Shown here piece by piece: positions 12,545 to 25,494 of a stretch of 64,000 bases of DNA. The stretch's first letter is position 1. Every line of letters begins with the position of its first letter. Made by a program: the position numbers and the translations under genes. Origin of the DNA: Alnus glutinosa (lineage: Eukaryota > Streptophyta > Magnoliopsida > Fagales > Betulaceae); contig NC_084899.1 of assembly GCF_958979055.1 (NCBI RefSeq), positions 24,371,501 to 24,435,500 on the forward strand, given 5' to 3'. A model generated the notes under the pieces. The model worked only from the letters and a program-made list of their open reading frames with translations, ran no database searches and had not been told where the DNA came from.

Positions 12545-15235
12545 ACTAACAGTATGCAAATACAACCAGTCCATTCCCCAAACCACTTACAAGTATGAAG
12601 GAAAGGTGCTGTAAAGAAGAAGAAAATGAAATTAGCCCCTTCTGTACCAAAAAATGCACTACAATCAAATGATAAATGCAATCAATTGATGATCATCCAC
12701 CATATTTGGATGACAACTTTGCCCCCAAGATTATGTTTAAATTGTGCAACTTCAGATTAGTTTGGTCAACAACTTAAAAATTAGATGCCTTAGCCTTACT
12801 AGTCAGATGATGAAAAATCTAAGCCATTGAACTTGTGGAAATATGCTACACAGATCTCAAGAAAAAGAAGCATGTCTATACCATTATCCCGGTACTTGTT
12901 ATTTTAGCTTGGAAAATATAAGTAGTGGAATACTTCATTTTTCTTTTTCATCTGCATAAGACATAATTTGATTACATGGTAGAAAGAGTAAGGGGAGATT
13001 TTAGAGAAGAAATATAATGGATCAAAAGACTCCAACTGGTCTGACTGCAATTTTTCTTGACTGAGTCATTATACAACTGAATAGAAGCAAGCAGAAACCA
13101 TTTTTAAATATCACCATATTGAGGGAGGGGGAATTTGGATACAACAATGCAACCTTACGAATACTACCTAGAATATAAAACTAATAGGTGACAACCTATA
13201 AGAAGTCTAACATATGGCAAACCTTAGATACCTAATCTCATAAAGTGTCTCAGACTCTACGTTCAATCGAAGACTAAAATTGTGTAAAAAAGTATGAGGA
13301 GACACCCTGGAGCATAAGGCAAAGTTAACTGCCCATATTTAGTAGTGTGACTACTATAGATGCAACAAATGTCCCTAAGAAAAATAAATAATAAATGAAC
13401 AGAGAAGAAAATCAGATATATCTGGGCGTTCTACTGCTCCATATCTAAAAGGTATACCATTCTGAAAAATGCTAGTATGTCTTTAGTATAGTAGATCTAT
13501 TTTGATGTAAAAGGGAAATTAATGCCGAAACAAATGCCATTCTTTGTGTACCTTCCCATTAATTGTAGTAATTGTGATCAAAGATAAGCTAAAAAAATTG
13601 TAGCAATCTTTGACAAAAAATGGAAGTCTAAAATTCAATCTCCAGTGCCGCAATAACAAATTGGATTTCCTCTACCAATCCTGCAAATGTAACAATATAC
13701 CGTTGTAAAATCAAGGGTAAATTTGTTTATCATGACGAGGAAATATAGTGTTTTAAGTACTCCTTAGAGTGCTGAGCGTTCTAAACAAATAGGATTTCGT
13801 GTAATAATTTTTTGATATTCAGCTCATGAATGGTTCTGTAGAGTGGCAGTAAGGGTGACGGGGGGTGGGGGAAGAGAGAGAGACTACCATATTATCATAC
13901 TTTAAATGGCACTAGTCTATCAGCGGTCTAACTCAATCAGCTAGAAATGCTTCGAAGATCAAAATCATGTCATACCCATGAATTAGGTTTTCCAGAAACA
14001 AATTCTTAAGGTGGAAAAAAGACATTTTAAGAAAGAAAGAAATGAAGACAATCTTATTTATTTTGTCTTATCAATAAAAATGGTCAATGAAGACATAAGA
14101 ATAAATGTAAATATTAACTCAAATTCCACAACCAGTTCATAAGGAATGCAGTCACGTATCACCATGACTGCACATAAGAATCAGCGTCATCTGCAATCAT
14201 GTTCATTATTAGTTCAAAATGCACCAAACATCTAGACCGAATCTTCTTCAGTTTGTCAAAACCACTAGGCACATCCTCTTCATAGCATGACTGCAGAATG
14301 TGTAACTAGTAAAAATGCATTGTGTCAAAAATGCGTAACTAGACAGAAATGTAAAAAAATGCACGACTAGATTAACAAAATGGGCTAAAACACACCACCA
14401 CACAATACTTTGCCAAACTTTTGTACGGAAAAAAAAATTATAGAAAGCATAAAGGTTCGCGTCCACTAATCAGTTGACATAAACAAAACAACGGAATGGC
14501 TCAGTGTTCCCTTTCGCAGAACCTCCAATGCACACCGAGCCTCTGCAGCACAATCACGAACCTAGAATTCGATCCAGAAATGGAAACTAAGTAGCACCCA
14601 GATAATTTTTTAGCGTATAAATAAATACCCACAGGTGCGAATCAAAACTTTAATCAAAATTCCCAACTGGGTAATCATCAGAAACTACAGATTTACAAAT
14701 TTCCGACGAGAAATACCAATATAATCTATAAAATTGTTCCCTTGACAGTTTTAAGCACAATTAGCTTAAGAGGAGCTAGTTTTCATAACTAGAAGTCAAA
14801 CGGATACGCCCATATTATAATATCATAAAGAAATTTCATCATGAAACTAAATTTACATTAAACATAAAAGAAAAAAAAAATCTAATAGTTAAAAGGAAAA
14901 AAAAAAAAAAAAACACAACAAATATCACTTAATTTCAAGCAGAAGACAAGATTACCTGCAACCCACCAAAGTATAGGGAGTAATCAAACTAACAGAGCCA
15001 GAAATAAATGAAATTCAGTGAATTCAACAGGTACCCAGTAAACAATTTGGGGCAAAAAAAAAAAAACCGCTGGAATGAAAGAATTTCAGAGGATTGCAAG
15101 AGAGGGTTTGAGGTTAATTTCAGAAGACGAAGCAACAGGGAATTGATTGAAGAGAGGAGAAACCGAAGAGGAAGAGAGAGAGGAGTTCGGTTGCGTGGAA
15201 GAAAGAGGAATTTCCTGGAATTCTTTTAATCTGTG
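12545..15235 (-). other. ATG9: ATG9 5' UTR exon and leader intron
   Basis: On the minus strand TGCAG|GTAAT puts a donor at 14955. GTTAG|TCTTTG at about 12546 gives an acceptor just before the ATG at 12536. The likely non-coding first exon is 14956 to about 15230, a GA-rich purine leader when read on the plus strand. The 2.4-kb interval between holds AT-rich intron-like DNA and no protein-like frame. The first exon lies about 2.2 kb from the divergent CDT1 gene. Confidence 0.5.
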
Positions 15236-16307
15236 TAGGACTAGGACTCTCAGAGGGGCTTGGTCTTTCGGTTGGGTTTCTCCTTTTATCTTAAGGGGTA
15301 ATGAATTTAGGAAAATACTCAAAACACCATTTTTCCTTTTTTATCTTTTTTTTTTTTTTCAATTATTATTATTATTATTTATTTTTACTTTTGCTTTTTA
15401 GGTTTTTGTTCCACGGTTAGAACTAAAAAGTTCTTACACTTGTGGTAAAATTAGCTTAAAATAGGGTTTTTAGGTCAAACCAAAATGATATTTCCTATTT
15501 TCATATGCTTGTCAGTTTTTTGTTTTGAAAAATCCAGTTCCCAAACATGTTAATTTATTAAATATAATTAATAATGTAGAAGATCAAAATCCAACAATAT
15601 TCGATGCATAAAGTTTAGCTGAGTTTAAGAATTTTGATACATTATGATTTATATTTGAATAAAATTTTCTTCTAAATTGGGTTATTTATTTATTTTTTTC
15701 AAATTCAGTTCATTAAATTGCCTTGGAAAATGTAAAACCTACATAATTTTTAATTGTTACATGTAATTTTAAAAATATTTATTCTAAAAAAAACATATAA
15801 ATTTAATAGACTTAACCAAAGAAATTTTCTCCCATTGTTCTTTACTTTTTCTTGTGAGCAAATTGTGATTTACTTAACTGATAAGAATCCCCTTTTTTTG
15901 GCCTTCGGAAACTGAGATTGAGAATGGGGGCTTGTGGGATTCTCTAAGCCCGTATGAAAAAGGAATTTGGGTTATTGGTGGGATGAGACACTTGGGTCTA
16001 ATTGCCATAAGTGGGCTGGTCCTGCTTTCAGTTTGGCCCAACTATATCTTTGAATGTTGGGTTTTGCACAATCACAACGTTGTCCAGCAGCCCATGATTA
16101 CAGATCGTACTCTAATGATCCAATCCACTATCCATGGACCTTAGAAGTAGAACACTCCCAACGTATACATTTTTAGACGTAAAATAACTAATCAAAATTT
16201 ATTTTATCTATTTTAATTAATAAGTAATACCATACATCCGATTATTTATTTATTTTTCTTTATTCTCATTTTATTATTACTATTTAAATGATTTTTTTTT
16301 TTATTGT

Positions 16308-16338
<31 letters not shown>

Positions 16339-17260
16339 GTTTTTACATACCAGACATTTTTCTAACTATCATATTTTACAATAGTAGTTTCGTTAAAACA
16401 ATTATTTTTTTAACGTAATAATTTTTTAACAGTATTTTTTCTAATTGTCATTAAAGTTCACTTCTAATCTGCACCTTGCTATATAAATAATTGCAATTCT
16501 TAAACTGTTTATAATGTAGTGACCAAGTTCGATTAAAACTAATATCATCAATGAAATTGGAAAAAGTTGTAAATGTCAATATGAGTCTTTTTGTTTGTTT
16601 GTGAATAAGAAAAAAATAACAATTATCACCAAAAAAAAAAAAAAAAAGAGAAAGGAGAGAAGCCAAAGATAAATATTAAAAAATAGATGCATTTGTGAAT
16701 CGTGTAATGGGATGAAAAAATAGATGCATTTTTAGTAGATAATGGGATGAAATGGCTTTTTTATGATTTTGTTTAATTCTTCTAGCTAAAAGTGAGAAAT
16801 GCATAATCCATCGAGAATGCTCTTACCTTCTAACCGAAAAAATAATTTGTTTATTAAATTGATATTTATTTTTAAAACAAGTGAGAAAAAATGTTAAAAA
16901 TATATATGAAAATCATATGCTTTATTTTAAAATGAATATGAGAATTGTATACTCTAAGAACACATATTAATTTAATAAACTAAATTTAAATAAATTCTTC
17001 TAATAATCTAACCTAATTTAAAAGAATTTTTTGTCCATTCAATAAAGTAGCGCACACAGTATAATATGTATACTATCTTTTATTTGACACCACCGTATAC
17101 AATCATGTCAATTTTTAATAAGGATATAAATTTTTGTAAAATAAAATAGAGTCAGCAAACAAAAACAGTTTTTTTCTTTTTCTTTTTGGTTCTCTTAGCA
17201 CTTTGGGATAACTTATCCCTCCTATAGTTTTACAATAGCCCACTGCCCAAACAGACCCCA
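15236..17260. other. Divergent intergenic region between ATG9 and CDT1
   Basis: It is AT-rich, with homopolymers (a T tract of about 30 at 16309-16338) and a moderately GC-rich patch at 15900-16145 that encodes no recognisable protein. It presumably holds the promoters of both flanking genes. Confidence 0.6.
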
Positions 17261-17285
17261 TTAAAATTGCGGGAACCAACGGGTC

Positions 17286-17358
17286 TTTTTGGCGGGAGGC
17301 CACGTGGCAAGCAGCGACACCATCACCACCACGTCTTCGCGCCAAAAAAAAACCCTAA
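17286..17358 (+). promoter_or_regulatory. E2F-type sites and telo-box upstream of CDT1
   Basis: TTTTTGGCGGGA lies at 17286-17297, and TTCGCGCCAAAAAA (complement TTTTTTGGCGCGAA) at 17336-17349. Both match the E2F/DP consensus TTTSSCGC. AAACCCTAA at 17350-17358 is a telo-box, and GCCACGTGGC at 17299-17308 is a palindromic G-box. Plant CDT1 genes are known E2F targets expressed at G1/S, so the match between sites and gene is strong. The sites lie 90-160 bp before the ATG. Confidence 0.75.
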
Positions 17359-17443
17359 ATATACACTCACTCAGTTCCTCTTCCGCAAATTTCTCACCCA
17401 GAACCCCTCTTTCTCTGTCTCTCTCGCATTTTCTGAGTACCAA

Positions 17444-20400
17444 ATGAACTCCTCAGAAACCTCTTCAATCCCCTCCAAGACCTCGAAGAAGGCCCTCTTT
17501 CACTCCCGAAAACCTAATCCTAACCAATTGAGCTCCAAAACCCCAGAGAAGCTCGCACAGCTCCCCCGCCGTGGCCGCTCGCTCAACCGTGGCGTCGCGC
17601 TCTCGATCAATGAAGTCCGAAAGGTTGCTGAGAGCCTCCACGAGCGATCGCCTGGCCGGTCGGGCCGGCCAAAGTCCGCCAGAAGGCAGATTGAATCCTG
17701 GACCGACGAGAGCCCGGCCCGCAAACCCAAGAAACCCGCTGGAGAGACCGTCAAGCTACCGGAAAAGTGAGAGATTTGAGTTTTGTTTTAATTCTAATCC
17801 TGTCTTATTTGATTTTAAGTAAATTGATTTGGTTAATTATTGGGGTTCTTTGTGGTTAAATGGGCAGGTATGAGATTCTTGGTGAGTTTTTTGATAGCTT
17901 GGATAGTTCGATTCGGTTGTTGCGGTTGAAGGGTTCGACACCGACTTTCACGAATATTTGCCCGAAAATCGAGTCTTTAACTGATAGGTATTTTTATTCG
18001 TTTGTTTCTTATTTAAAATTTTCGTTAATTTTCTGGGTCTCTTTTCTCCTTTTGGCTGCTGAGAAAATGAAAAATAGGGATGGAAAATGAGTAGATTTTG
18101 TGTCTTAGGTTTGATTGGTATGGATTTCTGAATGTCGTTGTTTACTGGTTAGAAAGTGGGTTTAGAGTCTTATTGTTGACATCCTCTGCTTGGTTGTTGA
18201 GAAAATAGAATCTTTTTTAGTAATTTGATTTATTTAGACCCTGTTTGGATCGGGGAAAGAAGGGGGGAAAAGTAGACGAGACGTATAAAAATGCTAAAAA
18301 ACATAATTTCTTAATCAATTGACCATTTTTTATTCCTTCTGAGATCCAATAGTCGCCAAACGGAGCCTTACAGTTGTTGTCTTTGGCTTTTGAGGCTAAG
18401 GAATCTTATAGAGGGGTTTTTTTTTTTTTCATTTATTTATTTATTTATTATTTATTATTTTTAACGTTTCAGGAGGTTTTCATATAGTCACTTGGCTCAG
18501 TTGAAGTTTATTTTACGCGAAGCAATTGAGGTAAAGAGGATACTTGTGTTTGACGAGCGGACTAGTTGTATGAAGCCAGATCTACATGTTTCTATCAATA
18601 TTGATGCGATAGAAAATGATGGGAAGTTGAAATCTGAGAGCGGGAACATGCATTTGAGGAAGGTCTTCCGTGCGCGGCTTGTGGATTTTTCAAAATCCCA
18701 TCCTGAGGTATGCGTCATCAATTCCTTCTGTATATTACATGGTTATCCTAGATTTACGCTTAGTTACCTGCCATTGTGTTGCTGCAAACTGCAATCACAT
18801 CTAGTACAATATTAGTTTTTCAATCATTTGCTTGATTTAGCCCTTTGGGGAAACTTCACTTACTCTCAATGTTCCATCACTTTGCAATGACATTGCAAAC
18901 TTTTAAAACATAGTGACCTCATATTGCAACTTTTTAAAGCTTTGAGGGGTACGATTGTAAAAGTGATGAAACACCATAAGGTAAGTGAAGTTTCTCCTAG
19001 CATTTTATTGATGTTCTGGTTGTCATGTCTTCCTAACCAACTGCAAAGGACAGATGATATGGAATAAGAACTGCAGTGATGCTTGATAGTACTGACAAAA
19101 CCCGTAGGCACATATTCCATTAATCCCAAGGGAATTCTTTCACTGAGATGCTTGTGTTTCAACTGTTGGCTCTATTCCTATCTATATATGAGTGAGAAGC
19201 TCTTTCTTTATATACTTTGGTAAAAGGTTCTATCTTCCACCGTGGCAACCTAATGAGAATGGGACTTAAAGCAAGCCTATGTTTTTTCTTGCTAGGAATC
19301 TTATTTGGGTTTGAAGATAATACCATAATGAACTAGCCAAGATCATTTCAATTTGGATAATATTCTGTGGTTTCTATTCTTGTCTTCTTTTCAATTGATT
19401 GAAAACTTTTTACAGTATAGGTGCTTCTGACCTCTCACTTGCTACAAATGTTTAACTAAATGTTACCGTCTGCGTTATATTTAGTATCTCTTAAAGATAT
19501 ATCTGCAGTCCACCTGTTGTATGTTCACTGTGAAGCATTTGTTGTATGTATTAATCCAAAGTTTTTTGGATTGCCTTGTTTTGTTCAAATACCATGTAGT
19601 CTTAATCATATTTGTTCTGCATTTAGGTCAATGAAATTCCGGAGGAAACATTGCCTGAACCATTTAATCGTCCAAAACTAGATGTCAGTTCAAACATGAG
19701 CAAAATACCCACCTCATCATTTCCTCTTAAGACATCAACTGGTGCACTAACGGCTCAGCCATCCGGAGTATCAGAAACCTGCATTCAGGGTGATGAAATT
19801 CCAGAAGGAATAGAGAAAGATCTGAATTCATACATAAATGAAGCTCCCAGCTTGTCATTGCCTAGGGCAACATCAACTGAAGAACCTAACAATCAGCAAC
19901 CAGCAGGAGCATCACATCTCCCTCCATCTTTCCGTAAGTGCTTCTCACATAAAGTCAGGAGCAATGAAGCAGAGAGTGGTTCTCAAAACTTTTCAAGGAC
20001 TTCCCTCCGACCTTCATATCTTCCAGTTCAAGAGTCACTCATTAACAAGAGTTCCTCAAAAGAGGAAACTAGTTCTGCTGTTGCTCCTTTCCCAGCAAAT
20101 TTGTCATCTAAACCAAACAACAATGGAAAGCATGTAGCATTTTGTGCTTCTCCTGCTTGTTTCCCACCATCTTACCCACCTGCAACCCCAAGCAAAGAGT
20201 TAGATGCCCTGGATAGTGAAAATGGTTCTCCCACAAAAATTGTTAAGATCAATTCTACTCCTGCAAAACTTGCTTCCACTCCAGCTAGGCTGATGAATGT
20301 GACACCAGCATTGCATCCGCCAAAGAGATGTTATATGAGCCCAGAGGATGATTCTACTAGCTCACCAAACAAATTAGTTAGGCGTCTGCCCCGTTCCAGG

Positions 20401-20605
20401 TCATTAAAATTTGACACTCCCATAAAGAATGAAAACATTGTGGATGAAATAGATGGCGTGGGAGGTGTTTCACTTGATAATGATATCTTTGATATTCTTC
20501 CAGAGAATCTTCTGCAATCGGTAAGCCCCATCATCAATTCCTTATGCTTTCGTCCTTAACTGAGCATGCTTCTAAGTTATATCTAAAGCAGTATAACATC
20601 AGTGC

Positions 20606-20636
<31 letters not shown>

Positions 20637-21587
20637 AAGATGTTATTAGACTGCAATTAACTTACCAATAAATTTTATTTTGCTTCAAAGGGAATTAAAT
20701 CAGGGATAGGATATGAATGGCTTATACATGTTGTTTGCATGCTATTGCTATGGCAATTATGTAAACTAGATAAAGAACGAGGTGTATAACCCGGCATGCT
20801 TTTTTGAATTTTATCTTTGTACAAAGAATAGTGTATTTCAACTCAACGTTTTCAGCATCCAGCCCCACTCTTCTTATTTGCAGAACCCCTATTGGGTAGC
20901 ACCATGGAATTGATGCACATATCTTAACATCTTGTTGAAGATGAAGACATGAAGGCTTTTAACTATTCCGATCACATGATTAAAATTGAGAAGTAACAAT
21001 GTTTGCTTGTTGCAGTTACGAGAGAAAGAGAGGAAGGCAATAGAGGAGCGAGATCCTGCGATCTCACAAGCAAAGAGGAGGCGACAAATGATTGCTTGTC
21101 TACCTAAGCTCTTTAACATGATTCACTTCTTATTCCAGTCTATTAATCAGACCGTTATCACAAAAGAGGAGCTAATACACAAGATAATTGCAAACCAATG
21201 TGACATTGTTGACAGAAGTAAGCCTTTGTACTCTGTAGATATATTTCCCATTTCTCCGGGAGTTTTTAGTCATGCTCTTGATTTCTGTTCACAGGAGAAG
21301 TTGTAGAGCAGCTGAACCTCTTGCTAGAACTAGTTCCGGACTGGATTTCAGAAAAGTTTCCATCTGGAGGGGATTCACTCTTCCGGTGAGCCTTGTTAAT
21401 ATATAGTATGGTGGTGGTGATTGGAAGAAATAATAGACATTGAAATTATCTGTCTTGCAGAAAATCATAAATTATTCTTCATAGAATGAAACAACTTCAA
21501 ATTGTCTGATGACACAATCTTTTTTGCAGTATAAATAAAGCATCAAGTCCTGAGTCAATACGGGCACGGCTTGAAGAAGCAAAGTGA
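17444..21587 (+). CDS. CDT1: DNA replication licensing factor CDT1
   Basis: CDT1 loads the MCM2-7 helicase at origins with ORC and CDC6 in G1. Seven exons join in phase: 17444-17766, 17868-17987, 18473-18707, 19627-20520, 21016-21217, 21295-21385 and 21530-21587, giving 640 residues. The basic N-terminus has the plant KTPEK and NRGVALSINEVRK motifs. The central CDT1 domain (about 108-240) reads YEILGEFFDSLDSSIRLLRL, FTNICPKIESLTDRRFSYSH, then VFDERTSCMKPDLHVSIN. Exon 4 is a long Ser/Pro-rich linker. The C-terminal winged helix starts near residue 525 (LREKERKAIEERDPAISQAK) and ends SIRARLEEAK. The start at 17444 was chosen over an upstream in-frame ATG at 17267 because the latter precedes the E2F sites. 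The protein is slightly longer than Arabidopsis CDT1a. Confidence 0.95.
18234..18370. mobile_element. Tourist-like (PIF/Harbinger) MITE in CDT1 intron 2
   Basis: The element at 18237-18367 (131 bp) has ends GACCCTGTTTGG and, on the other strand, GGCTCCGTTTGG. It is flanked by TTA on both sides, the PIF/Harbinger target preference. There is no coding capacity. Confidence 0.6.
18845..18998. repeat. Foldback MITE in CDT1 intron 3
   Basis: GGGGAAACTTCACTTACTCT on the left pairs with AGGAGAAACTTCACTTACCT read from the right end. Inner parts (CCATCACTTTGCAATGAC / TCATCACTTTTACAATCG) also pair. The superfamily is not determined. Confidence 0.55.
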
Positions 21588-22819
21588 GCTAGAGCACGAT
21601 ATGGTTTCTAGGAAATTACTGTAAAGAAGCATGTTGGGGATTGTCTACAATTTTCTTTATGATGGGCTATTTGTAAATATTTTTAGCCTAATTCTTCTAT
21701 GTTAACTATAAAGGAGTAGATTTTGAAAGCCGACTCAGGTGGTTAGGATGAAGGCTTTTGTCTAGTATATTAATTACATAGCAAGATTATTTAAAAGAAA
21801 GCTTGCTTAATTTGAATGCGAAAGAAGCATCAGGCATGTTTGTAAGCAGCCGATTGAATCATGAATTTTATAGATGAAGTCCTTAAGAGGTTTTTCCTCG
21901 TCTTTGTTAATTTTCTGATTGGGACCAGTTTAATCGAGATGATTAATTACATAAAACCTGATAAGAAGCTTATAAGTAGGGGTGATAATTCGCATTCGCT
22001 GGCACATTTTAGTTGTGCTAATGCATGAGTATAAGATTATATAGATTAATTCTAATTCGATTTATTTAATTAAACAGGTCATACCTTTCGACTTTAATCT
22101 ATAAACTTCGTGCCTGGTTCGCAGGTCATGAATAATTGTTGGTCTTAAATTTTCATAAATAATTGTCGGTCTTAAATTTTGCGTGTCGGATTCAAATCTT
22201 GTTATGTCGAGACATGTATACAAGATTATATAAGTCAATCATAACCTGACTTATTTAATTAAACGGGTCGAACTCTTTAATTCTAAATCGCTTATTTTAT
22301 GTTGAATTCGTATCGAGTTTGCAAGTCATAAAAAATTGTTAGCTCTACTTATAAGCAAATGAATGCTGAAACATGGGATGTATCGAGGCATGTTAGCATT
22401 ATGTAGCATCCTGTCCAAAAGGGATATTGGACATAATCCTATAGCAGTGTCCAAACAAGCTGAGCACCATCATTGAAATGGCTATTGCAGCATCCAGGTA
22501 TCTCAGGAACATTGAAATGACTTGCATTTATTTGTTTTTTCATGGGATATCCATGCTATTGATTTAGTACACTTCCAGAGAGCATAATCTTGAAGCTCAG
22601 AAAAAGAAAAAAAAAAGAAAGATCCTGAATTCAAACCTGTTGATCTTGTAATGTTTGCTCTACTCTTTTACAGAAGCCGTTGGGAATAAATCAGTAAACA
22701 TGAGCTAGGCTCACTTGCTGCTTGCTGTAGCTTTCTTTTTCCCTTCCACTGGTATGCATCATGTTTTTCTCTCGGGACCCTTTGGCCTATAGGCCTTCTT
22801 TTCTGGGTGAAACAAGCCT
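21588..22819. other. CDT1 3' flank and intergenic repeat
   Basis: No gene is seen. At 21975-22345 a dispersed repeat occurs twice in tandem-like fashion (CCTGACTTATTTAATTAAACGGGTC and its variant, quoted here in part as TTATTTAATTAAAC). Related copies occur near 48260-48480 and 59930-60060. Confidence 0.5.
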
Positions 22820-25494
22820 TTAGGGGACTTCCGTTTCTGAAGGTAATTCTCTTTGTGCCTTGGGTTCCTTCGGCTCATCATTACTCAAAAAAGATTTCTC
22901 TCGGGATTTGATGTCACATTGGTCACCTTCTTTGCCCCACAGCACCAAGTATAGACCGAGGATAACAACAACAGCTCCCACAATTCTGAATTTGCCACAT
23001 ATCAACTTAGAGACCATCTAAACCCATGTGCGGATCGGAATCCCCTGCAATTACAGATTATGTCCGGACAAACAATTGTAAGAGACCTCTTATGAGATCT
23101 ACCTACTTAAATAGAGAGGGTCATTTGTCCGAACAGATGATCAGATTGCAGGAGATCCCGATCTGTGTCTGGATATATCCTGAATGTGGGCATAGACTTT
23201 GGTGATTATACCTGCCCATGTGCAGCCTTGCGCCAAGAAGGAAGTATGCTTGAAGTCCTACCAACACTGTTCCGAGGGGATTAAATACGGTCACAAAAAC
23301 TGGCCCTTTTTGTTCCGTACAATGTAGTTGAATGAAGATTATCAAACCTGAGCATACAATTCCCTGCCATTTATCATTCAAAAAGTAAAAACATCATTTA
23401 GTGTCTGCTTTGGTTTAACTATTTCAAAACGTGTTTTTTTTTTTTTTTTTTTGTCACGTTTTCAAGCCGCTATTTTTCTAAAATGTACTTCCAAATGGAA
23501 AACTTTTTGCAATTTTATTTAAAAATGCACTTTCGGCCAACAAAATTGTGGGGCCAAACGGACTATTAGAATCAATTAATAAGTTGAAATTCCAAATTCA
23601 TTCGAATTCTACTTACAGCGTATACGGTGGACCAGAAGTCAATGTTGAATGGAATGAGCCACGCTGCTGGTTTGTGTTGTATGATTAAAGTGAAGACGGC
23701 TGATTGTACTCCACCAAGAAAGTTTATCCATGCAGTTAGTGACAGTGGCGCAGGATACTTCTTCAGTGTAATTCCCTATGCGGTTCACATATATTCACTA
23801 TCATCTTTTATTATTTCTCATAGAAAGATATTCTCAAATTAGGCAAACATAAAAATTTAGGATGTAGATCCATACAATGAGGCAGTCTCACATGCTCATA
23901 TGAGAAGACATCCGGACTCCACCTTGCTCAGGCAGGTGTCCGGAAGTGTCCTGACACCTGTCAAAACTGGATAAAGTTTGGGTACCTTCTCACATAAGAC
24001 CACCCATTCCGTTACATGGGAATCAATCCCAAAATTTATGTCCAAAAAAGTGGAAAGCTTCCTACAAGTACAATGCATAGCAACTAGCTTGCCAAATGCA
24101 TCACTTTTTTTCGGGGGGCTATTTTTTGTTGCTACATCACTTGTTTGTTGTATCAGTTCATGTTTTTAGGGGATTCTTGATATATATTTTGTTTTGAATG
24201 AGATTTTATCTCTTGTTACGGATATTTCCTCATGACTGTAATGTTGAAAAGTGGGGGATATGTAATCTCAACCTGCAACGGTTGAGAGAAAACAGTGTTT
24301 GAAGAGTTATTTACCTGCATAACGTACCATGAAGACCATGATATGCAACTTGCAACAGCTAGAATTGGTCCTTTAATCCAGTTCTCATGAACATGATTAC
24401 TTCTGATTATGTGGATAGGAGCACCCTTCCAACTTTGAACTTCAGCTCCTTCATACAAAGCGATGACTATCACCCCAGCCAAGCATGTCAAGGTTCCCAG
24501 GACTTTGGCCATCCCACGAGGGTGCCTGACATCAAGAGTCTCCATCCTACATAAATTACAGATTAAAAGGTGTTCATCAAGTCTCCCAGTTGTTCATTGA
24601 GTGAAGAGAGAGATATTCATTGTTAGAGCAGTTTTCGAACGGCCAGACCGGCGATGGAGCTCCTGCAAAACAGAGAAAGAAGTCACCTGAGTCCGTCGGT
24701 CCCTTGGGAAATGGGGAACACTAATACCTCTCTCCCTCTCCCTCTCAACAAAAAACTAACTTAATTAACCATCGGAGGACTCCTGTGACTTCTTTCTCTG
24801 TTTTGCAGGGGCTCTATCACCAGTCTGGCCGTCCATCCATAACCTGTTCTAACATTCATCAAGTCTTAAGCCTCACCTGAGTGCAAGTGCAATTATAAAA
24901 GTCAAGGATGGAACAGTGTTCACCACGGATGTGACAAAGGTTGCAGAGGTGTATTTCAAACTTGCAAAGTACATGTTAAGGGTTAAGCTAACCCTGTTTT
25001 TGCAAAAGAAAAAGAAAAGGAAACTGTAAGTGCTTCTGCTTTAGTAATCACAAATCTTTGAGTTTCTTTCATGTTCTATTGAAGAGCAATGCTTGACTAC
25101 CTACCCTAATAGAGAAAGCAGAAACATCTCCAAAAACAACGCTAAAGTCAGCTTTGGCCTTACTTTTCTGCAGAAAAGAAAATGAAAATCAAATGGTGAA
25201 CCCTTTGAATTAATGTTATAAAACATATATTATTTGTTAGGAAGTGTATATGCATGTTTATTATATATATATATATATTCTGTACCTCTCAAGAAAACAG
25301 GCAAAAGGAAATATCACTACACCCCCTATAGCATGACGGTAGGTTACAAAGACATGAGCATCCATCCCATGGTTGAAGGAAACCTCAGTGAGAAGGTACA
25401 GAAATGTGTAACCTATGTGAACCAGAACCATGAAAATATGTGGCTTAAATCTCCTGTAGAACACCCTCAATTGATCACCTACTACGGCTGCCAT
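22820..25494 (-). CDS. WAT1-related protein (EamA-type transporter)
   Basis: This is a plant drug/metabolite exporter family member (nodulin MtN21/UMAMIT), with ten membrane helices in two EamA halves. The founder, WAT1, exports auxin from vacuoles; others move amino acids. Seven exons join in phase: 25494-25286, 25167-25105, 24993-24877, 24546-24315, 23775-23617, 23363-23212 and 22985-22820, giving 365 residues, the normal length. Landmarks are FVTYRHAIGGVVIFPFA in helix 2, LNMYFASLKYTSATFVTSV, TLTCLAGVIVIALYEG, SWSSWYVMQ, LKKYPAPLSLTAWINFLGG, VFNPLGTVLVGLQAYFLLG and ILGLYLVLWGK before a charged tail. No lesion is seen. A TATATATAG box lies at 25573-25582, about 80 bp before the ATG. Substrate and membrane cannot be told from sequence. 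Confidence 0.93.
23026..23175. repeat. Foldback MITE in WAT1-like intron 6
   Basis: GTGCGGATCGGAATCCCCTG at the left pairs with the complement of the right end (CACAGATCGGGATCTCCTG). The match continues through TGTCCGGACAAAC / TGTTCGGACAAAT. It is about 150 bp with no coding capacity. Confidence 0.6.
24615..24859. repeat. Foldback MITE in WAT1-like intron 3
   Basis: The body at 24621-24853 has strong inverted arms. CCTGCAAAACAGAGAAAGAA occurs on the plus strand near 24665, and its complement near 24790-24812. GTTAGAGCAG/GTTAGAACAG form the tips. ATTCAT flanks both sides and may be part of the target duplication. Confidence 0.6.

Noticed and set aside
17267-17443. Upstream ATG extending CDT1 by 59 residues
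   Set aside because: The extension (His-rich, then FSVSLAFSEYQ) is translated from promoter and leader sequence containing E2F sites; the family pattern fits the start at 17444.
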